This document shows positions 47,329-57,123 of a stretch of 64,000 nucleotides of DNA, one piece after another. Numbering within the stretch: the stretch's first letter is position 1; the number at the start of each line of letters is the position of its first letter. The position numbers were made by a program, and so were the translations under genes. The stretch comes from Bacillota bacterium (GTDB taxonomy: Bacteria; Bacillota; UBA4882; UBA8346), in assembly GCA_023429995.1 (NCBI GenBank), contig JAEZCE010000019.1:17935-81934 (forward strand), in the 5' to 3' direction. The notes under the pieces were generated by a model. The model was given only the letters and a program-made list of their open reading frames with translations. It was not told the origin of the DNA and ran no database searches.

Positions 47329-48723
47329 TTAAGAAACCACTGCCTTAAACCGCCAGACCGGATCACTCCGCTGTTCAACCTTAAACCGTTCACTTAACCG
47401 GTAACCAACCACCCAAACGATCCTGTCGTCGGAGGTTACCAACAAAGGCACCCTCTTCCGCTGGGAACGGGGCAATTTGATATTGATAAAAAAATCATGC
47501 AATTTCTGCGACCCTGGACTACCAAGCGGCCAAAACACATCACCCGGCTTCCAAAAACGAATTTTTAAGGGCAGATTTAATTTGTCGGCAGCCACAAAAA
47601 TTTGGTCATTTTGGACATGATGCCAATCCTCCGGGGGAGAGGCCGCTTCAATATGAATCTGCAATTTAAGAGCTGGAATTATATTATGACCCGGAGTTAT
47701 TAATGAAAAAGGCTGAAATAATTGTGCGCCGGTCAGGCTTTCCTGGAATTCAGCAAAAAGAAGATTCTTCCCCTGGACATAAACCTTAATCCCCTTAAAA
47801 ATATGCATCGTCTTAAAATCATATTTTTCTTCATTGATTTTTTGCAGTAAATGTTCCAAAGCGGCATTTTCTAAATGATAATTTATTCTAATATGAAGTA
47901 GCATTTGTTTCAATATATAGTACTGTAAATAAAATGGCTGTTTTAAAAAATCCTCCAGCTTTAAACCGAATTTGGCGTCCTCTGAAGCTATGAATAATTC
48001 CGGCAAAAGCCGGTTTACCATCTCCGTCATAAAATCCCGCTGCGCCCTGGCTAACCTGGAAAGCCGGATAATGCTTTCCTTAATACGGGAATTATAGGAT
48101 TCTTCAAGTAATGGCAATAATTGCAGGCGAATTTTATTTCGTTCATAAACCGGCTCATGGTTTGTAGAATCCTCTATCCAAAAGAGCTTATGATAAACGG
48201 CATATTCTTGAATTTCTTTCCGCGTCACCTCAAGAAGAGGTCTAATATAATAACCATCCCGGGTTATGGGTATCCCTGCAAGCCCATCAATTCCTGTCCC
48301 GCGGATAATTCGATATAAGATGGTCTCTACCTGATCATCAAGATGATGACCTAAAGCAACCTTATCGGCTCCAACCTGTTCCTTGAATTCCCTAAAAATC
48401 CGGTAACGCTCTTCTCTTGCCAATAACTCCAAGGAATCGGGCCTGGCTTTGAGTTTCCCGGGAATATCAATTTTTACTTTATGAGTCTTAACGCCCCACT
48501 CTTTGCCGACCTTTTCCAACAAATGCTCTTCCTGAATGTTTTCAAGGGGACGTAAAGAATGGTTTATATAAAGTGCCCATATATCAAGTTTATACTCTGT
48601 CAGATTACATAAAAGGTGAAGTAAAGTTAATGAATCGATCCCTCCCGAGAAACCTACAACAACCCGATCCCCCATGGAAAGCAATTCATTTTTACGGATA
48701 GTATCCTTTATTTTTTCAAGCAT
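47329..48723 (-). CDS. tilS: tRNA(Ile) lysidine synthetase TilS
   Basis: 464 residues from ATG 48723. The PP-loop VVGFSGGIDSLTLLHLL (about 22-38) and ALGHHLDDQVETILYRIIRGTGIDGLAGIP identify TilS; the C-terminal third has the substrate-binding domain. It modifies the C34 of the tRNA-Ile anticodon CAU to lysidine and is essential. spoIIE-tilS-ftsH is a conserved Firmicutes order; the hpt gene often found between tilS and ftsH is missing. Confidence 0.95.
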   Translation of the reverse strand: MLEKIKDTIRKNELLSMGDRVVVGFSGGIDSLTLLHLLCNLTEYKLDIWALYINHSLRPLENIQEEHLLEKVGKEWGVKTHKVKIDIPGKLKARPDSLELLAREERYRIFREFKEQVGADKVALGHHLDDQVETILYRIIRGTGIDGLAGIPITRDGYYIRPLLEVTRKEIQEYAVYHKLFWIEDSTNHEPVYERNKIRLQLLPLLEESYNSRIKESIIRLSRLARAQRDFMTEMVNRLLPELFIASEDAKFGLKLEDFLKQPFYLQYYILKQMLLHIRINYHLENAALEHLLQKINEEKYDFKTMHIFKGIKVYVQGKNLLFAEFQESLTGAQLFQPFSLITPGHNIIPALKLQIHIEAASPPEDWHHVQNDQIFVAADKLNLPLKIRFWKPGDVFWPLGSPGSQKLHDFFINIKLPRSQRKRVPLLVTSDDRIVWVVGYRLSERFKVEQRSDPVWRFKAVVS

Positions 48724-48950
48724 CAACCCACCCCGGAATCAAGTTCGCCTAAAGTAGTAAATTCCCTTTTTGTCTCCAAAAAAAAATAAATTTTTCTGCT
48801 TAAACGAGTTATCCATTTTATAGTTCCCTTGAAAAAACAAAGAATCCTTTAACTTTATTTCTAGAGTGTGGTAAAATTATTTATATCGTTAGACTGTTCT
48901 TAAATTCAGGTCGTAAAATTATTTTACACTTCATTGATGGAGATGAGCCC

Positions 48951-49157
48951 ATGTCTTTATATCGGACCGAATTCAACAAGACGATTGTCCGCCTAAAACT
49001 TATCCAGGATGAACTTTTGGAAAAAGGGTTCGAGGAAACCGTCCAAAATTTATCTCAGGTTCTAACGCTCCTGAACCAAACGGACAATAGTTACATTCAG
49101 GAACTCGCCAAACAAAAAGCCCAAACCGGCCACCAAACAAAAAGCCAGCCTTGTTGA
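48951..49157 (+). CDS. small hypothetical protein
   Basis: 68 residues, ATG preceded by GGAG at eight bases. MSLYRTEFNKTIVRLKLIQDELLEKGFEETVQNLSQVLTLLNQTDNSY is an amphipathic helical protein with a Lys/Gln/Thr-rich tail. It is divergent from tilS and convergent with spoIIE. TAAAAT near 48872 may be its -10. No family recognised. Confidence 0.5.
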   Translation: MSLYRTEFNKTIVRLKLIQDELLEKGFEETVQNLSQVLTLLNQTDNSYIQELAKQKAQTGHQTKSQPC

Positions 49158-49216
49158 TCTAAGGCGGCTTAAAGTTAAGTTCGAGACTTACGGAAAACCG
49201 ACGCTTTTCGCCTTGC

Positions 49217-51625
49217 TTAAAGTGTAAAAGTTCCATCCATAATTTGTAATACAATGACCGTCATATCATCCAGGGGAATCCCCCCTTGATTGATCTTTGC
49301 CAGGTTCAGCAAATACTCGCCCAGAGCTTCCGGACTAGCGACCTCAACCTGACGAAGAGCCCGAATCATCCAATCCTCTTTATCCGGTTGGTTCGGCTTA
49401 CTATCAGTAATTCCATCCGTAACCATCACAACAAGATCGTTCGGCTGTAATTGCACAGAAGTCCGTTCGAGATCAATCGAAGCTAAAATGCCGGCAGGAA
49501 GAGAGGTGGATTGAATACCCCATACTTCTCGGCCTCTTTTCACATAAGTGGTCGCAGCCCCGATTTTTATAAATTCAGCCTGTGCTGTATATAAATCGAC
49601 GATTGCCAAATCAACTGTTGCAAACGACTCTTCCGGAGAACGCAGCAATAATACGGAATTGACTATTTTAACCGCAAAATCACTACCAATACCCGATGCA
49701 AGCAATTTCTCCAAAATTTCGACCGTAGTCCTACTCTCTACATTAGCCTTACTACCTTGGCCCATGCCATCACTCAGAATGGCTACAAAATGTCCATCCT
49801 TCAATTGGTGCATGCTTTGGCTGTCTCCGGATAATGGGTTACCATCCTTGGAAAGTTTACAAATAGTCGTTCGAACCTCAAAATTACAGGCCGGAATCAA
49901 ACAATATGCGCAAGTATCTTCCGTTAAAAAACAATTTTTTTCCCATATGGTATATTCTTTATCCAGCAACCTGCCGACCATGGCTGCCGCTAAATACTGA
50001 CATTCACATTTCTGACCGCATTGATGTTGCTTTATTCGAATCTCGACCCCCTGAGCGTTACCGGATAAAACGGAAACTTCTTTTGCCATAATTCCGACGC
50101 GGTGAAACCCCTGGTAAATTTTCTCCTCGATTTCGATTTTTAAATTCGCATCGTGGGTTACTTCTTTCGCCAAATCATTCACTATACCGGATATCCCCTG
50201 TAATTGATTGGCAACGAAAATCTGGCTTTCTTGCAGTTTTTTTTGCCAAAGTTGATCCCGTTGGCATTTTTCAAATAATTGGTTAATGGTTCCGAGCAAC
50301 CGAAACTGCTGAAAGCAATTTTTCAATAACCGTCCTTTTAAGTGTTTGGCGCTTACTTGACCATACAGTTCCGCATAGGCGATAAGGTCAAATATTTCGC
50401 GATAGGTTGAGTAAAAATTTTCGCCCCAGCAGACTTGATAACCATTGCAAGACTGACAATTTTTAGTGCATACTTGATCAAGCAGTGTATATAAGTCCAT
50501 TTTCGGATGAACAGTCGCCTCATGGTTCATATCATGAAAGCTTTTTGCCAGTTCCTCAAAAATTGCGGCCAAATTGCTTAATCGTAAGTTGAGCACCTCG
50601 CGTAATTGTTTCTGTTCTTCAGAACAGCTTGAAGCGGAAGCGGATTCGGAATTGGGAAGAAAATGGGCGAGTTGCGAAAAATAGCGCCGGGGAATTAATA
50701 CAAAGGATAGCATACCCACTCCCCACGGCAAATTTTGAATCACAAAAGGATTCCCGTGGACTTGCTCCGTGATCAAGCACAACCCGATACAACTTGCTAG
50801 TACTGTGCCCCACTTCCGGCAGTTTTTAAATAACCCGCCCAAAAACCCGGCCACACTATAGACAGCGATCAAACTTACTAAATCTTTTGTATGGACTCCC
50901 AAGACTGTTCCGATAGATATTCCCATTGCCGCCCCAAATCCCCCTCCGCCTACATATGAGGCTGTAAGTAGTAACAGAATAGCCGGCGCTTTTGTGAGCT
51001 CAAAGGATTGAAAAACTAAACCTCTGGTTCCGCCTAAAGCAAGAATTATCATAATGGCTGTCGCCGGAAGCGTTAAGGCGGAAAAAGATTTCATTGGATC
51101 ATCAAAAAATCTAAAGCTGCGTTGGAATACCAACGCTAAACAAATGGTCAAAAGGATTTCTATCCAATGAGCAACCATCGACTGAATGGTTTCCCTGAGT
51201 ACGATAAATTCCATGGTTTTAAAAATGAACCAAATCAAAAAAACCCACTTTATTTTGAGACTTGATCTTTTTTTCAAAAACCACATTTGGCTTATTATCA
51301 TAAGCGCTAATAACAGAATGCTTTTTTCACAAGCTACGGTTGGGTTTTGGACGCTTGCGGTTCCAATGAAAATACCGGTTAGGATTAAAATCTTAGCCCA
51401 TAACCTGATTGGACGTAGGCTAACGGCCAGTCCCAAGGCTATTCCCGCCGGATAAAAATCATCGGAAACCAAAAAACGGCTTAGTAAAATCGCCAGAAGA
51501 AACGTGAAGCAATTCCCGGAAAAGGGTTTTTTTAACCGTCGTTTCTTAATAATCAACACTTTTTCTTGATTATTCAGCGAAAGACCGCCCGAGACCGAAT
51601 GATTGGCAACTGCTTGTCCGGCCAA
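49217..51625 (-). CDS. spoIIE: stage II sporulation protein E (PP2C phosphatase)
   Basis: 802 residues. About ten membrane helices (40-310), a linker with paired cysteines (CTKNCQSCNGYQVC, about 385-400) and a C-terminal PP2C phosphatase with ILSDGMGQG (about 615-623) and VMVTDGITDS (about 727-736). SpoIIE dephosphorylates SpoIIAA to release sigma-F in the forespore. TTG start with a GGGGTGGTGGA stretch upstream. Its presence argues strongly for endospore formation. Confidence 0.95.
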   Translation of the reverse strand: MAGQAVANHSVSGGLSLNNQEKVLIIKKRRLKKPFSGNCFTFLLAILLSRFLVSDDFYPAGIALGLAVSLRPIRLWAKILILTGIFIGTASVQNPTVACEKSILLLALMIISQMWFLKKRSSLKIKWVFLIWFIFKTMEFIVLRETIQSMVAHWIEILLTICLALVFQRSFRFFDDPMKSFSALTLPATAIMIILALGGTRGLVFQSFELTKAPAILLLLTASYVGGGGFGAAMGISIGTVLGVHTKDLVSLIAVYSVAGFLGGLFKNCRKWGTVLASCIGLCLITEQVHGNPFVIQNLPWGVGMLSFVLIPRRYFSQLAHFLPNSESASASSCSEEQKQLREVLNLRLSNLAAIFEELAKSFHDMNHEATVHPKMDLYTLLDQVCTKNCQSCNGYQVCWGENFYSTYREIFDLIAYAELYGQVSAKHLKGRLLKNCFQQFRLLGTINQLFEKCQRDQLWQKKLQESQIFVANQLQGISGIVNDLAKEVTHDANLKIEIEEKIYQGFHRVGIMAKEVSVLSGNAQGVEIRIKQHQCGQKCECQYLAAAMVGRLLDKEYTIWEKNCFLTEDTCAYCLIPACNFEVRTTICKLSKDGNPLSGDSQSMHQLKDGHFVAILSDGMGQGSKANVESRTTVEILEKLLASGIGSDFAVKIVNSVLLLRSPEESFATVDLAIVDLYTAQAEFIKIGAATTYVKRGREVWGIQSTSLPAGILASIDLERTSVQLQPNDLVVMVTDGITDSKPNQPDKEDWMIRALRQVEVASPEALGEYLLNLAKINQGGIPLDDMTVIVLQIMDGTFTL

Positions 51626-51663
51626 TCCACCACCCCTCTGTTTGTCTGTTTGTTCTCGGGGCT

Positions 51664-51697
51664 AGTATATCATTTAACCCCCAATGAATATGTCGAT
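51664..51697 (-). promoter_or_regulatory. possible Spo0A-controlled spoIIE promoter
   Basis: A -10-like TATACT on the minus strand (51664-51669) lies 21 bases downstream of TGTCGAT on the plus strand (51691-51697), which matches six of seven bases of the 0A box TGTCGAA. The spacing resembles the known Spo0A-activated spoIIE arrangement. No good -35 is visible, as expected for an activated promoter. Confidence 0.4.
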
Positions 51698-51765
51698 TCT
51701 TTAACTTTGAGGCCAATTATTTTCCTTCCATCTTCTTTAAAATACGGTAGAAAAAAAGATTAACT

Positions 51766-52824
51766 TCAAAACCGGAAAGTTTTCATAAACAGCAATAACA
51801 GCAGCATCAAACTTAAGACCCCAAAAAAAGGATAACCATTGGCTATCAGGTCGATGAACCCGACCCGGGCAATCTGAAGTCCTCCCAATGTCAGCAATAT
51901 TAACCAAATACGATAGGGTAATCCCCATAACACAGTTAGCCGTTTGGCCAGGCCATAAGTATTGGCAAGGAGCGTGGTAAACATTTCGCCCCATAAAATC
52001 ACCGCATAGCTCCAATAAGGAATCGGGCCGGCCCTCCGTGCAAGCTCAATCATAGGTAAAGCCTGTTTTCCCAAGAACGAAAAGTTGGATAGCAATGCCC
52101 ATTGCATAAAACCGGCCATCAATCCCAAACACACACTACCGACCCAACTGCTTACCCTTAAATGACCCCTGCTTGGATATTCCTGAGCCAAGGCCAGCAA
52201 TACCGGCAAGGCAAGAATGACATTATAAGCCGAAAATTGGAGGGCGGCAAAAAACCATTGGAGATGAAAGGTTGGCATAACAATTGTTGTGTCTTTGGTG
52301 AATAAACCGTAAAACGAAATACAGAGTGAACCCAAAACCATCAGCGGAATTACAATTAAATTAGCGGATATTAAACCTGCCATATCGAAAAAAAGAACTC
52401 CAATCAGTAAACAGGATGTCAGAATTTCGCCAACCCAAAGGTTCACTCCCATGCTCTCAAACAAGGCGCCGCTTCCCGCCAGCATAACCCCGATGAGTAC
52501 CATAAAGAAAAGGGATAACAAAAAATCAACAATAGGGGTGAGAGGCTTTCCCAATATATAAACAAGAAATTCCCGATAGGACTTTGGCTTTAGCTGATAA
52601 CCCACTTTAAATATCTTGGCCCCCGCAACCCCCATCACTAGAACAGCTGTAACAATTCCGAAGAATCCGTAAATGCCATAGATACCGAAGAATTGCAGTA
52701 TTTCCTGGCCCGAAGCAAAACCGGCGCCCACCACAGTGCCGATAAAAGTTGCGCTAATGGCCGGAACCTCTTCCAATACCCTTTTACCGGCCTTAAAATT
52801 AAAATATTTCACCACTGCCACCAA
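51766..52824 (-). CDS. YkvI-like membrane transporter
   Basis: 352 residues with about ten membrane helices. The opening IGTVVGAGFASGQEILQFFG matches YkvI-type proteins of the APC superfamily, probably amino acid or related solute transporters; the substrate is unknown. Its start overlaps the end of the carboxypeptidase gene by 16 bases, so the two are coupled. A start further inside is possible as no strong ribosome site is visible. Confidence 0.78.
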   Translation of the reverse strand: MVAVVKYFNFKAGKRVLEEVPAISATFIGTVVGAGFASGQEILQFFGIYGIYGFFGIVTAVLVMGVAGAKIFKVGYQLKPKSYREFLVYILGKPLTPIVDFLLSLFFMVLIGVMLAGSGALFESMGVNLWVGEILTSCLLIGVLFFDMAGLISANLIVIPLMVLGSLCISFYGLFTKDTTIVMPTFHLQWFFAALQFSAYNVILALPVLLALAQEYPSRGHLRVSSWVGSVCLGLMAGFMQWALLSNFSFLGKQALPMIELARRAGPIPYWSYAVILWGEMFTTLLANTYGLAKRLTVLWGLPYRIWLILLTLGGLQIARVGFIDLIANGYPFFGVLSLMLLLLLFMKTFRF

Positions 52825-54002
52825 TGTCGTTTCTTAGGTAATGACCGCACATTGATGAGGTCGACTCCTTCTACGGTTTGCCTTTGATACCGGTACCCTA
52901 TCCGTCCCCAGATCTGTCCCGGCTTCAACGGAGCCGTCGCTCGCTCCTGGAACAGGATGATTTGGGGTTCTATGAAGCCCGCTTGATTTTTTTTGACAAC
53001 TGCATGTAAGTCATTTCTTGGATAAAGATTAACAAAGGGAGCGCTACCGTTTAAAACCGCCAGCCTGGCAACGGGCCTACGATGGTCGGCAATTTTCCGA
53101 ATCATGAATTCCCTGAACCCGTATTCCAGCATTCTGGCACAATCACCCCAGCGGTCTCTTGAGTTAAGCGCCACCGCAATAAACTGGCAATGATTCCGAG
53201 TGGCTGAAGCGACCAAACAATATCCCGCTTCATTGGTGGTGCCTGTTTTTACACCGTCAGCTCCTTCCAGATACCAAAGTAAGCGGTTGGTATTTTGAAC
53301 CTTGAGGGACTGCGCCTTATCTTCCCAGCGGATAATGGCGGTTTTTTGCTTTACCAAACCGGAAAAGCCCGGATAAGCCAGCCCATATCGGGCAATAAGC
53401 GCCAAATCGGTCGCGGTGGTATAATGGGAAGGCGCCTTGAGACCATGAGGATTTCTAAAATTAGTGTTCAAAGCCCCGATTTCTTTCGCTTTACGGTTCA
53501 TTAATTCCACAAAAAGATCAACATTCCCGGCGACTCCCTCAGCCACGGCCATACTGCCGTCATTGCCGGAGCGTAACATCATCCCTTCCAGTAACTCTTT
53601 TAAACTCAACCGGTCCCCTGCCCGTAACCAAATGGAAGAGCCGGGGGTTCTCGACGCCAAAGGGGAAACCTTAATAACTTTGTTAAGGTCGCCTTTTTCC
53701 AGGGCGACAATAGCCGTCATCATTTTGGTAGTACTGGCAGGCGCCCTCCGCAAATCGGGATTTTTAGCGAAAAGCACGGCTCCGCTTTTCGACTCGATAA
53801 GCACTCCCGCACTGGCATGGATGGATGGACCCCGCTCAAAACCCGGGAGATACACCAAAGGGGGAAAACTGCCCCGTATTTTATATAAACGAGTGTTAAC
53901 AGGTGAAGAAGAACGATACAGGGTAATGGCGGAAATCATAACCAATCCGGCCAATAAAAATACCCCGATCCAGTATTTCCGGGGAATAACAATTACTTTC
54001 AT
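52809..54002 (-). CDS. D-alanyl-D-alanine carboxypeptidase (S11, DacF type)
   Basis: 397 residues from ATG 54002 (GGAGGG upstream). An N-terminal membrane segment (about 11-30), SxxK in ASTTKMM (about 89), SGN in LRSGNDGS (about 147) and KTG in GVKTGTTNEAG (about 250). These low-molecular-weight penicillin-binding proteins trim the terminal D-Ala of peptidoglycan stems. In sporeformers dacF acts in cortex synthesis; location near spoIIE allows that but does not prove it. Confidence 0.9.
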   Translation of the reverse strand: MKVIVIPRKYWIGVFLLAGLVMISAITLYRSSSPVNTRLYKIRGSFPPLVYLPGFERGPSIHASAGVLIESKSGAVLFAKNPDLRRAPASTTKMMTAIVALEKGDLNKVIKVSPLASRTPGSSIWLRAGDRLSLKELLEGMMLRSGNDGSMAVAEGVAGNVDLFVELMNRKAKEIGALNTNFRNPHGLKAPSHYTTATDLALIARYGLAYPGFSGLVKQKTAIIRWEDKAQSLKVQNTNRLLWYLEGADGVKTGTTNEAGYCLVASATRNHCQFIAVALNSRDRWGDCARMLEYGFREFMIRKIADHRRPVARLAVLNGSAPFVNLYPRNDLHAVVKKNQAGFIEPQIILFQERATAPLKPGQIWGRIGYRYQRQTVEGVDLINVRSLPKKRHWWQW

Positions 54003-54086
54003 CACGCCCCACCCTCCAATAATGAATATGAAGCGCGCCGCTTTTTAATACCATCCGGTTTTTTCGCTACGAATCGCTAATTACCA

Positions 54087-54689
54087 TTAATTTTGCCAGC
54101 CATAATCTCCTTTGAATTCCACAAAAATCACCCGTTCAATCGGTTCTTGAGTGATCTTTCCCAAAGAGTCTTTTTGAATTAGAAACAGTTCTTGAACTTT
54201 ATCGGTACCCATCGGGATCAGCATTTTCCCCTGGGGTTTCAATTGATCCACCAAAAGGTCAGGTAATTTACCGGCTCCTGCGGTAACAATAATCCGCTCG
54301 TACGGGGCAAATTCCTTCCATCCTTCACTGCCATCTCCTATTTTATAATGGACATTCAGGTATCCTAATTCCCTGATTCGGGTCCGGGCCTGTTTGGATA
54401 GATCGGCAATCCGCTCCACGGTATAAACTTCAGCGGCAAATTCAGCCAAAAAAATGGTCTGGTAGCCCGAACCCGTGCCAATTTCTAATACACACATATT
54501 TTTTGATAAATCCAATAATCGGGTCATTTGACACACCAAGCTGGGTTGGGAAATAGTCTGTCCATGGCCTATCGGCAAGGGGCTATCTCTGGCGGCTAAT
54601 TTTTGATAAGAATCTTCCAGAAATATCTTTCGGTCTATTTTATTAAAAAAATCATCAACAAGGTCGTTTTTTTGCTCGCCGTTATTCAT
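54087..54689 (-). CDS. pcm: protein-L-isoaspartate O-methyltransferase
   Basis: 200 residues. LPIGHGQTISQPSLVCQMTRLLDL, the SAM site VLEIGTGSGYQTIFLAEF (about 65-82) and YERIIVTAGAGKLPDLLVDQLKPQGKMLIPMG match PIMT. It repairs isoaspartyl residues in aged proteins, useful for dormant spores. GGGGGA lies upstream of the ATG. Confidence 0.94.
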   Translation of the reverse strand: MNNGEQKNDLVDDFFNKIDRKIFLEDSYQKLAARDSPLPIGHGQTISQPSLVCQMTRLLDLSKNMCVLEIGTGSGYQTIFLAEFAAEVYTVERIADLSKQARTRIRELGYLNVHYKIGDGSEGWKEFAPYERIIVTAGAGKLPDLLVDQLKPQGKMLIPMGTDKVQELFLIQKDSLGKITQEPIERVIFVEFKGDYGWQN

Positions 54690-54822
54690 TGAATCCCCCT
54701 TTTTTTCTGTTTACCGAACTATTATCCCAAAGTAAAGTTATCCTTATGTCTTTTATTTGAATTTCAAAGGAACCATAAAATCTTAATTTTTAATGCGCTA
54801 ATTTTCACTCCGGCAGTGTGAA

Positions 54823-55083
54823 TTTTCAAATCCATTTTGCAAACCGACACGCTCCTCCTGTCGGTCCGCTCTCCGGCTCTGCGGATTCTCAAATCCATTT
54901 TGGAAACCCACACTCTCCTCTCCGGCTCTGCGGATTCTCAAATCCATTTTGAAAACCCACACTCTCCTCCCGGCGATCTCCTCTCCGGCTCTACGGATTC
55001 TCAAATCCATTTTGAAAACCCACACTCTCCTCCCGGCGATCTCCTCTCCAGCTCTACGGATTCTCAAATCCATTTTGGAAATT
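54823..55083. repeat. 63-bp minisatellite
   Basis: Five tandem units start at 54823, 54886, 54935, 54998 and 55061. Units 1, 3 and 4 are 63 bp; unit 2 is 49 bp (14 bases missing); unit 5 is partial. Each begins with TTCTCAAATCCATTTTG. The 49-bp unit breaks reading frame, so the open frame across it is not a gene. It sits between pcm and the chemotaxis receptor. Confidence 0.9.
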
Positions 55084-55416
55084 TAATCTTCATTAGAGAG
55101 CGTTTCAATGTTGAGTAAGAGGTATAGGATTAATTCATCTACAGGCTAGTGAAAAAGAACTTAAATAGGATTAACATGATTTTATGGATTTACAGAATTT
55201 TTTAAAACGCCTATGAATTAACTATTGTAACTTAGAGATGTAAAATTAATTTCAAATATGTAAACAAAGGCGCTTTTGAAAAATTTGCCAAACAGCATGT
55301 TTTTATTAACTAAAATTAAATTTAGTCCGATATAAAAATAGTAATAGTTTTAGAGGAAAATCGCCAAATCCTCCTATTTATAACTTATTATCAAAATACA
55401 AACAAGGAGTAATAAT
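55084..55416. other. intergenic region with dispersed-repeat copy
   Basis: About 330 bases without a gene. Around 55157-55222 lies a copy of the dispersed repeat also found at 61560-61625 (GGATTAACATGATTTTATGG, then GGATTTACAG and a T-run). The remainder is AT-rich and should contain the promoter of the chemotaxis receptor. Confidence 0.7.
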
Positions 55417-57024
55417 ATGAAAAAACAAATGAAACTTGGCACCCGGATTATTTTAGGTTATTGTCTGATGCTGGCTATTGTTTTTATCATTGTCGGGCTG
55501 GCACTGATTAGCCTGAGGAATATCAACGATAAAATGACCGTAATAACCGAGAATAATGAAAAAGTAAAACAGGTCAATCTCGTAAGAATCGCAACCCAGA
55601 ATATTTCGAAGAATACCAGAGGCAATATTGTGTTTAGCAAAGACCCGCAAAAATTGCAGCAAATCCGGGAGGAGATTCAACAAACCCGGGAGGAATTGGC
55701 AAAAGCCGTTGAATTTTTCCAGCAAACTTCCTTATCCAAAGATCAAAAAGAATTAGTGGACATTTGGTTGGCCAACCGGACCCAAAGCGTACCGATTAAT
55801 AATCAAGTGGCCGACTTAATTGCGAGTGGCAAGACCGATGAGGCCGCATCCGTGTTGGCCAATGAAGCCGACCCCAAGACGCAGGAAACCATGGATATCC
55901 AAAAGAAACTCGCTTCTATCATCGAAGAGGAGAGCAAAGCCGCGGAGGAAAATGCGATTCACACATACCGGAATTCTTTCCGACTTTTAATTCTATTGGT
56001 CTTCATATGCTCGGCTGTCGGTATCGCGGGCGCTTTATTGATTACCCGCAGCATTACCAGGCCCATCAATACCATTGTCGCCGGACTCAATGACAGCTCC
56101 CATCAAGTTACGGATGCTTCCATCCAGTTATCAAACTCGGCTCAACAACTCTCCGAAAGCAGCGCCGAGCAGGCTTCATCGATTGAAGAAACCTCATCAA
56201 CACTCCAGGAATCTTCTTCCATGATGCAGCAAAATACCATCAATACCAAACAAGCGGCTCAACTCTCTATGGAGACCAGCGAATCGGCTAATAACGGCAG
56301 TAAAGACATGCAAGAAATGTTGGTTTCCATCCAGGAAATTAAAAAATCCAGCGACCAAATTTCAAAAATCATCAAAGTTATCGATGATATCGCTTTCCAA
56401 ACCAATATTTTGGCATTAAACGCAGCGATTGAAGCGGCCCGGGCCGGGGAATCCGGTATGGGCTTTTCGGTTGTGGCCGAAGAAGTAAGGAACTTAGCCC
56501 AACGCAGCGCTCAGGCTGCCAAAGACACCACCGCCATTATCGAATCCAATATCGCGCTCTCGGATAAGGGAGTGAGCGCTTCTCAAAAATTGTACCAAGT
56601 CTTGAATGAAATCACCGCCCGGGCCAAAAAAGTCAGTACCCTCATGGATGAAATAGCCGCAGCCAGCCAGGAACAGGCCCAAGGGGTAGAACAGGTAAGC
56701 AAGGCCATGAGTCAAATGGAAACGGCAACGCAACGAAATGCCGCTAACGCTGAAGAAAGCGCCTCAGCAGCCGAAGAGTTAAATGCTCAAGCCGAAAGCA
56801 TGCGGAAAATCGTGCGGGAACTTTCAGCGTTGGCCAATGGAAAAAAAGATATCCTGCCCTCGGAGATAGAAGTGGCCCATTCCAAGAGTTTAGCCTTTCA
56901 ACCCCGGTCCAACAATCCATTGATCCAGGCCCCGAATGCGCAGGCTTTGGATAAAACCGACAGGAGAACCAAAGTAATCTCACCGGAAGAAATCATTCCG
57001 CTTGAGAAAGATACCCGGTTTTAA
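55417..57024 (+). CDS. methyl-accepting chemotaxis protein
   Basis: 535 residues. Membrane helix about 12-34, a four-helix-bundle sensor (about 35-185, with a KQVNLVRIATQNISKNTRG start), second helix about 188-210, HAMP from TRSITRPINT, then a signalling domain whose hairpin tip is DIAFQTNILALNAAIEAARAGESGMGFSVVAEEVRNLAQRSAQAAK. It signals to CheA and implies motility or a chemosensory pathway. AAGGAG precedes the ATG. No CheR/CheB-tethering pentapeptide is seen at the end. Confidence 0.94.
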   Translation: MKKQMKLGTRIILGYCLMLAIVFIIVGLALISLRNINDKMTVITENNEKVKQVNLVRIATQNISKNTRGNIVFSKDPQKLQQIREEIQQTREELAKAVEFFQQTSLSKDQKELVDIWLANRTQSVPINNQVADLIASGKTDEAASVLANEADPKTQETMDIQKKLASIIEEESKAAEENAIHTYRNSFRLLILLVFICSAVGIAGALLITRSITRPINTIVAGLNDSSHQVTDASIQLSNSAQQLSESSAEQASSIEETSSTLQESSSMMQQNTINTKQAAQLSMETSESANNGSKDMQEMLVSIQEIKKSSDQISKIIKVIDDIAFQTNILALNAAIEAARAGESGMGFSVVAEEVRNLAQRSAQAAKDTTAIIESNIALSDKGVSASQKLYQVLNEITARAKKVSTLMDEIAAASQEQAQGVEQVSKAMSQMETATQRNAANAEESASAAEELNAQAESMRKIVRELSALANGKKDILPSEIEVAHSKSLAFQPRSNNPLIQAPNAQALDKTDRRTKVISPEEIIPLEKDTRF

Positions 57025-57074
57025 ACGGACCGAACGAAAGTTTTTACACCATTCATTCACTTGCATACTCAACA

Positions 57075-57103
57075 AAAAAACTGGCCGCTTCAGCCAGTTT
57101 TTT
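57075..57103. terminator. bidirectional terminator between mcp and lysS
   Basis: AAAAAACTGGC (57075-57085), seven-base loop, GCCAGTTTTTT (57093-57103). A and T runs on both sides allow termination of both converging genes. Confidence 0.92.
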
Positions 57104-57123
57104 GTTCTCTAAAGTAAATTAGA

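Noticed and set aside
54798..55073. Open frame with repeated MDLRIRRAGEE units
   Set aside because: It is produced by the 63-bp minisatellite. The 49-bp unit shifts the frame, so the repeat is not kept for protein.
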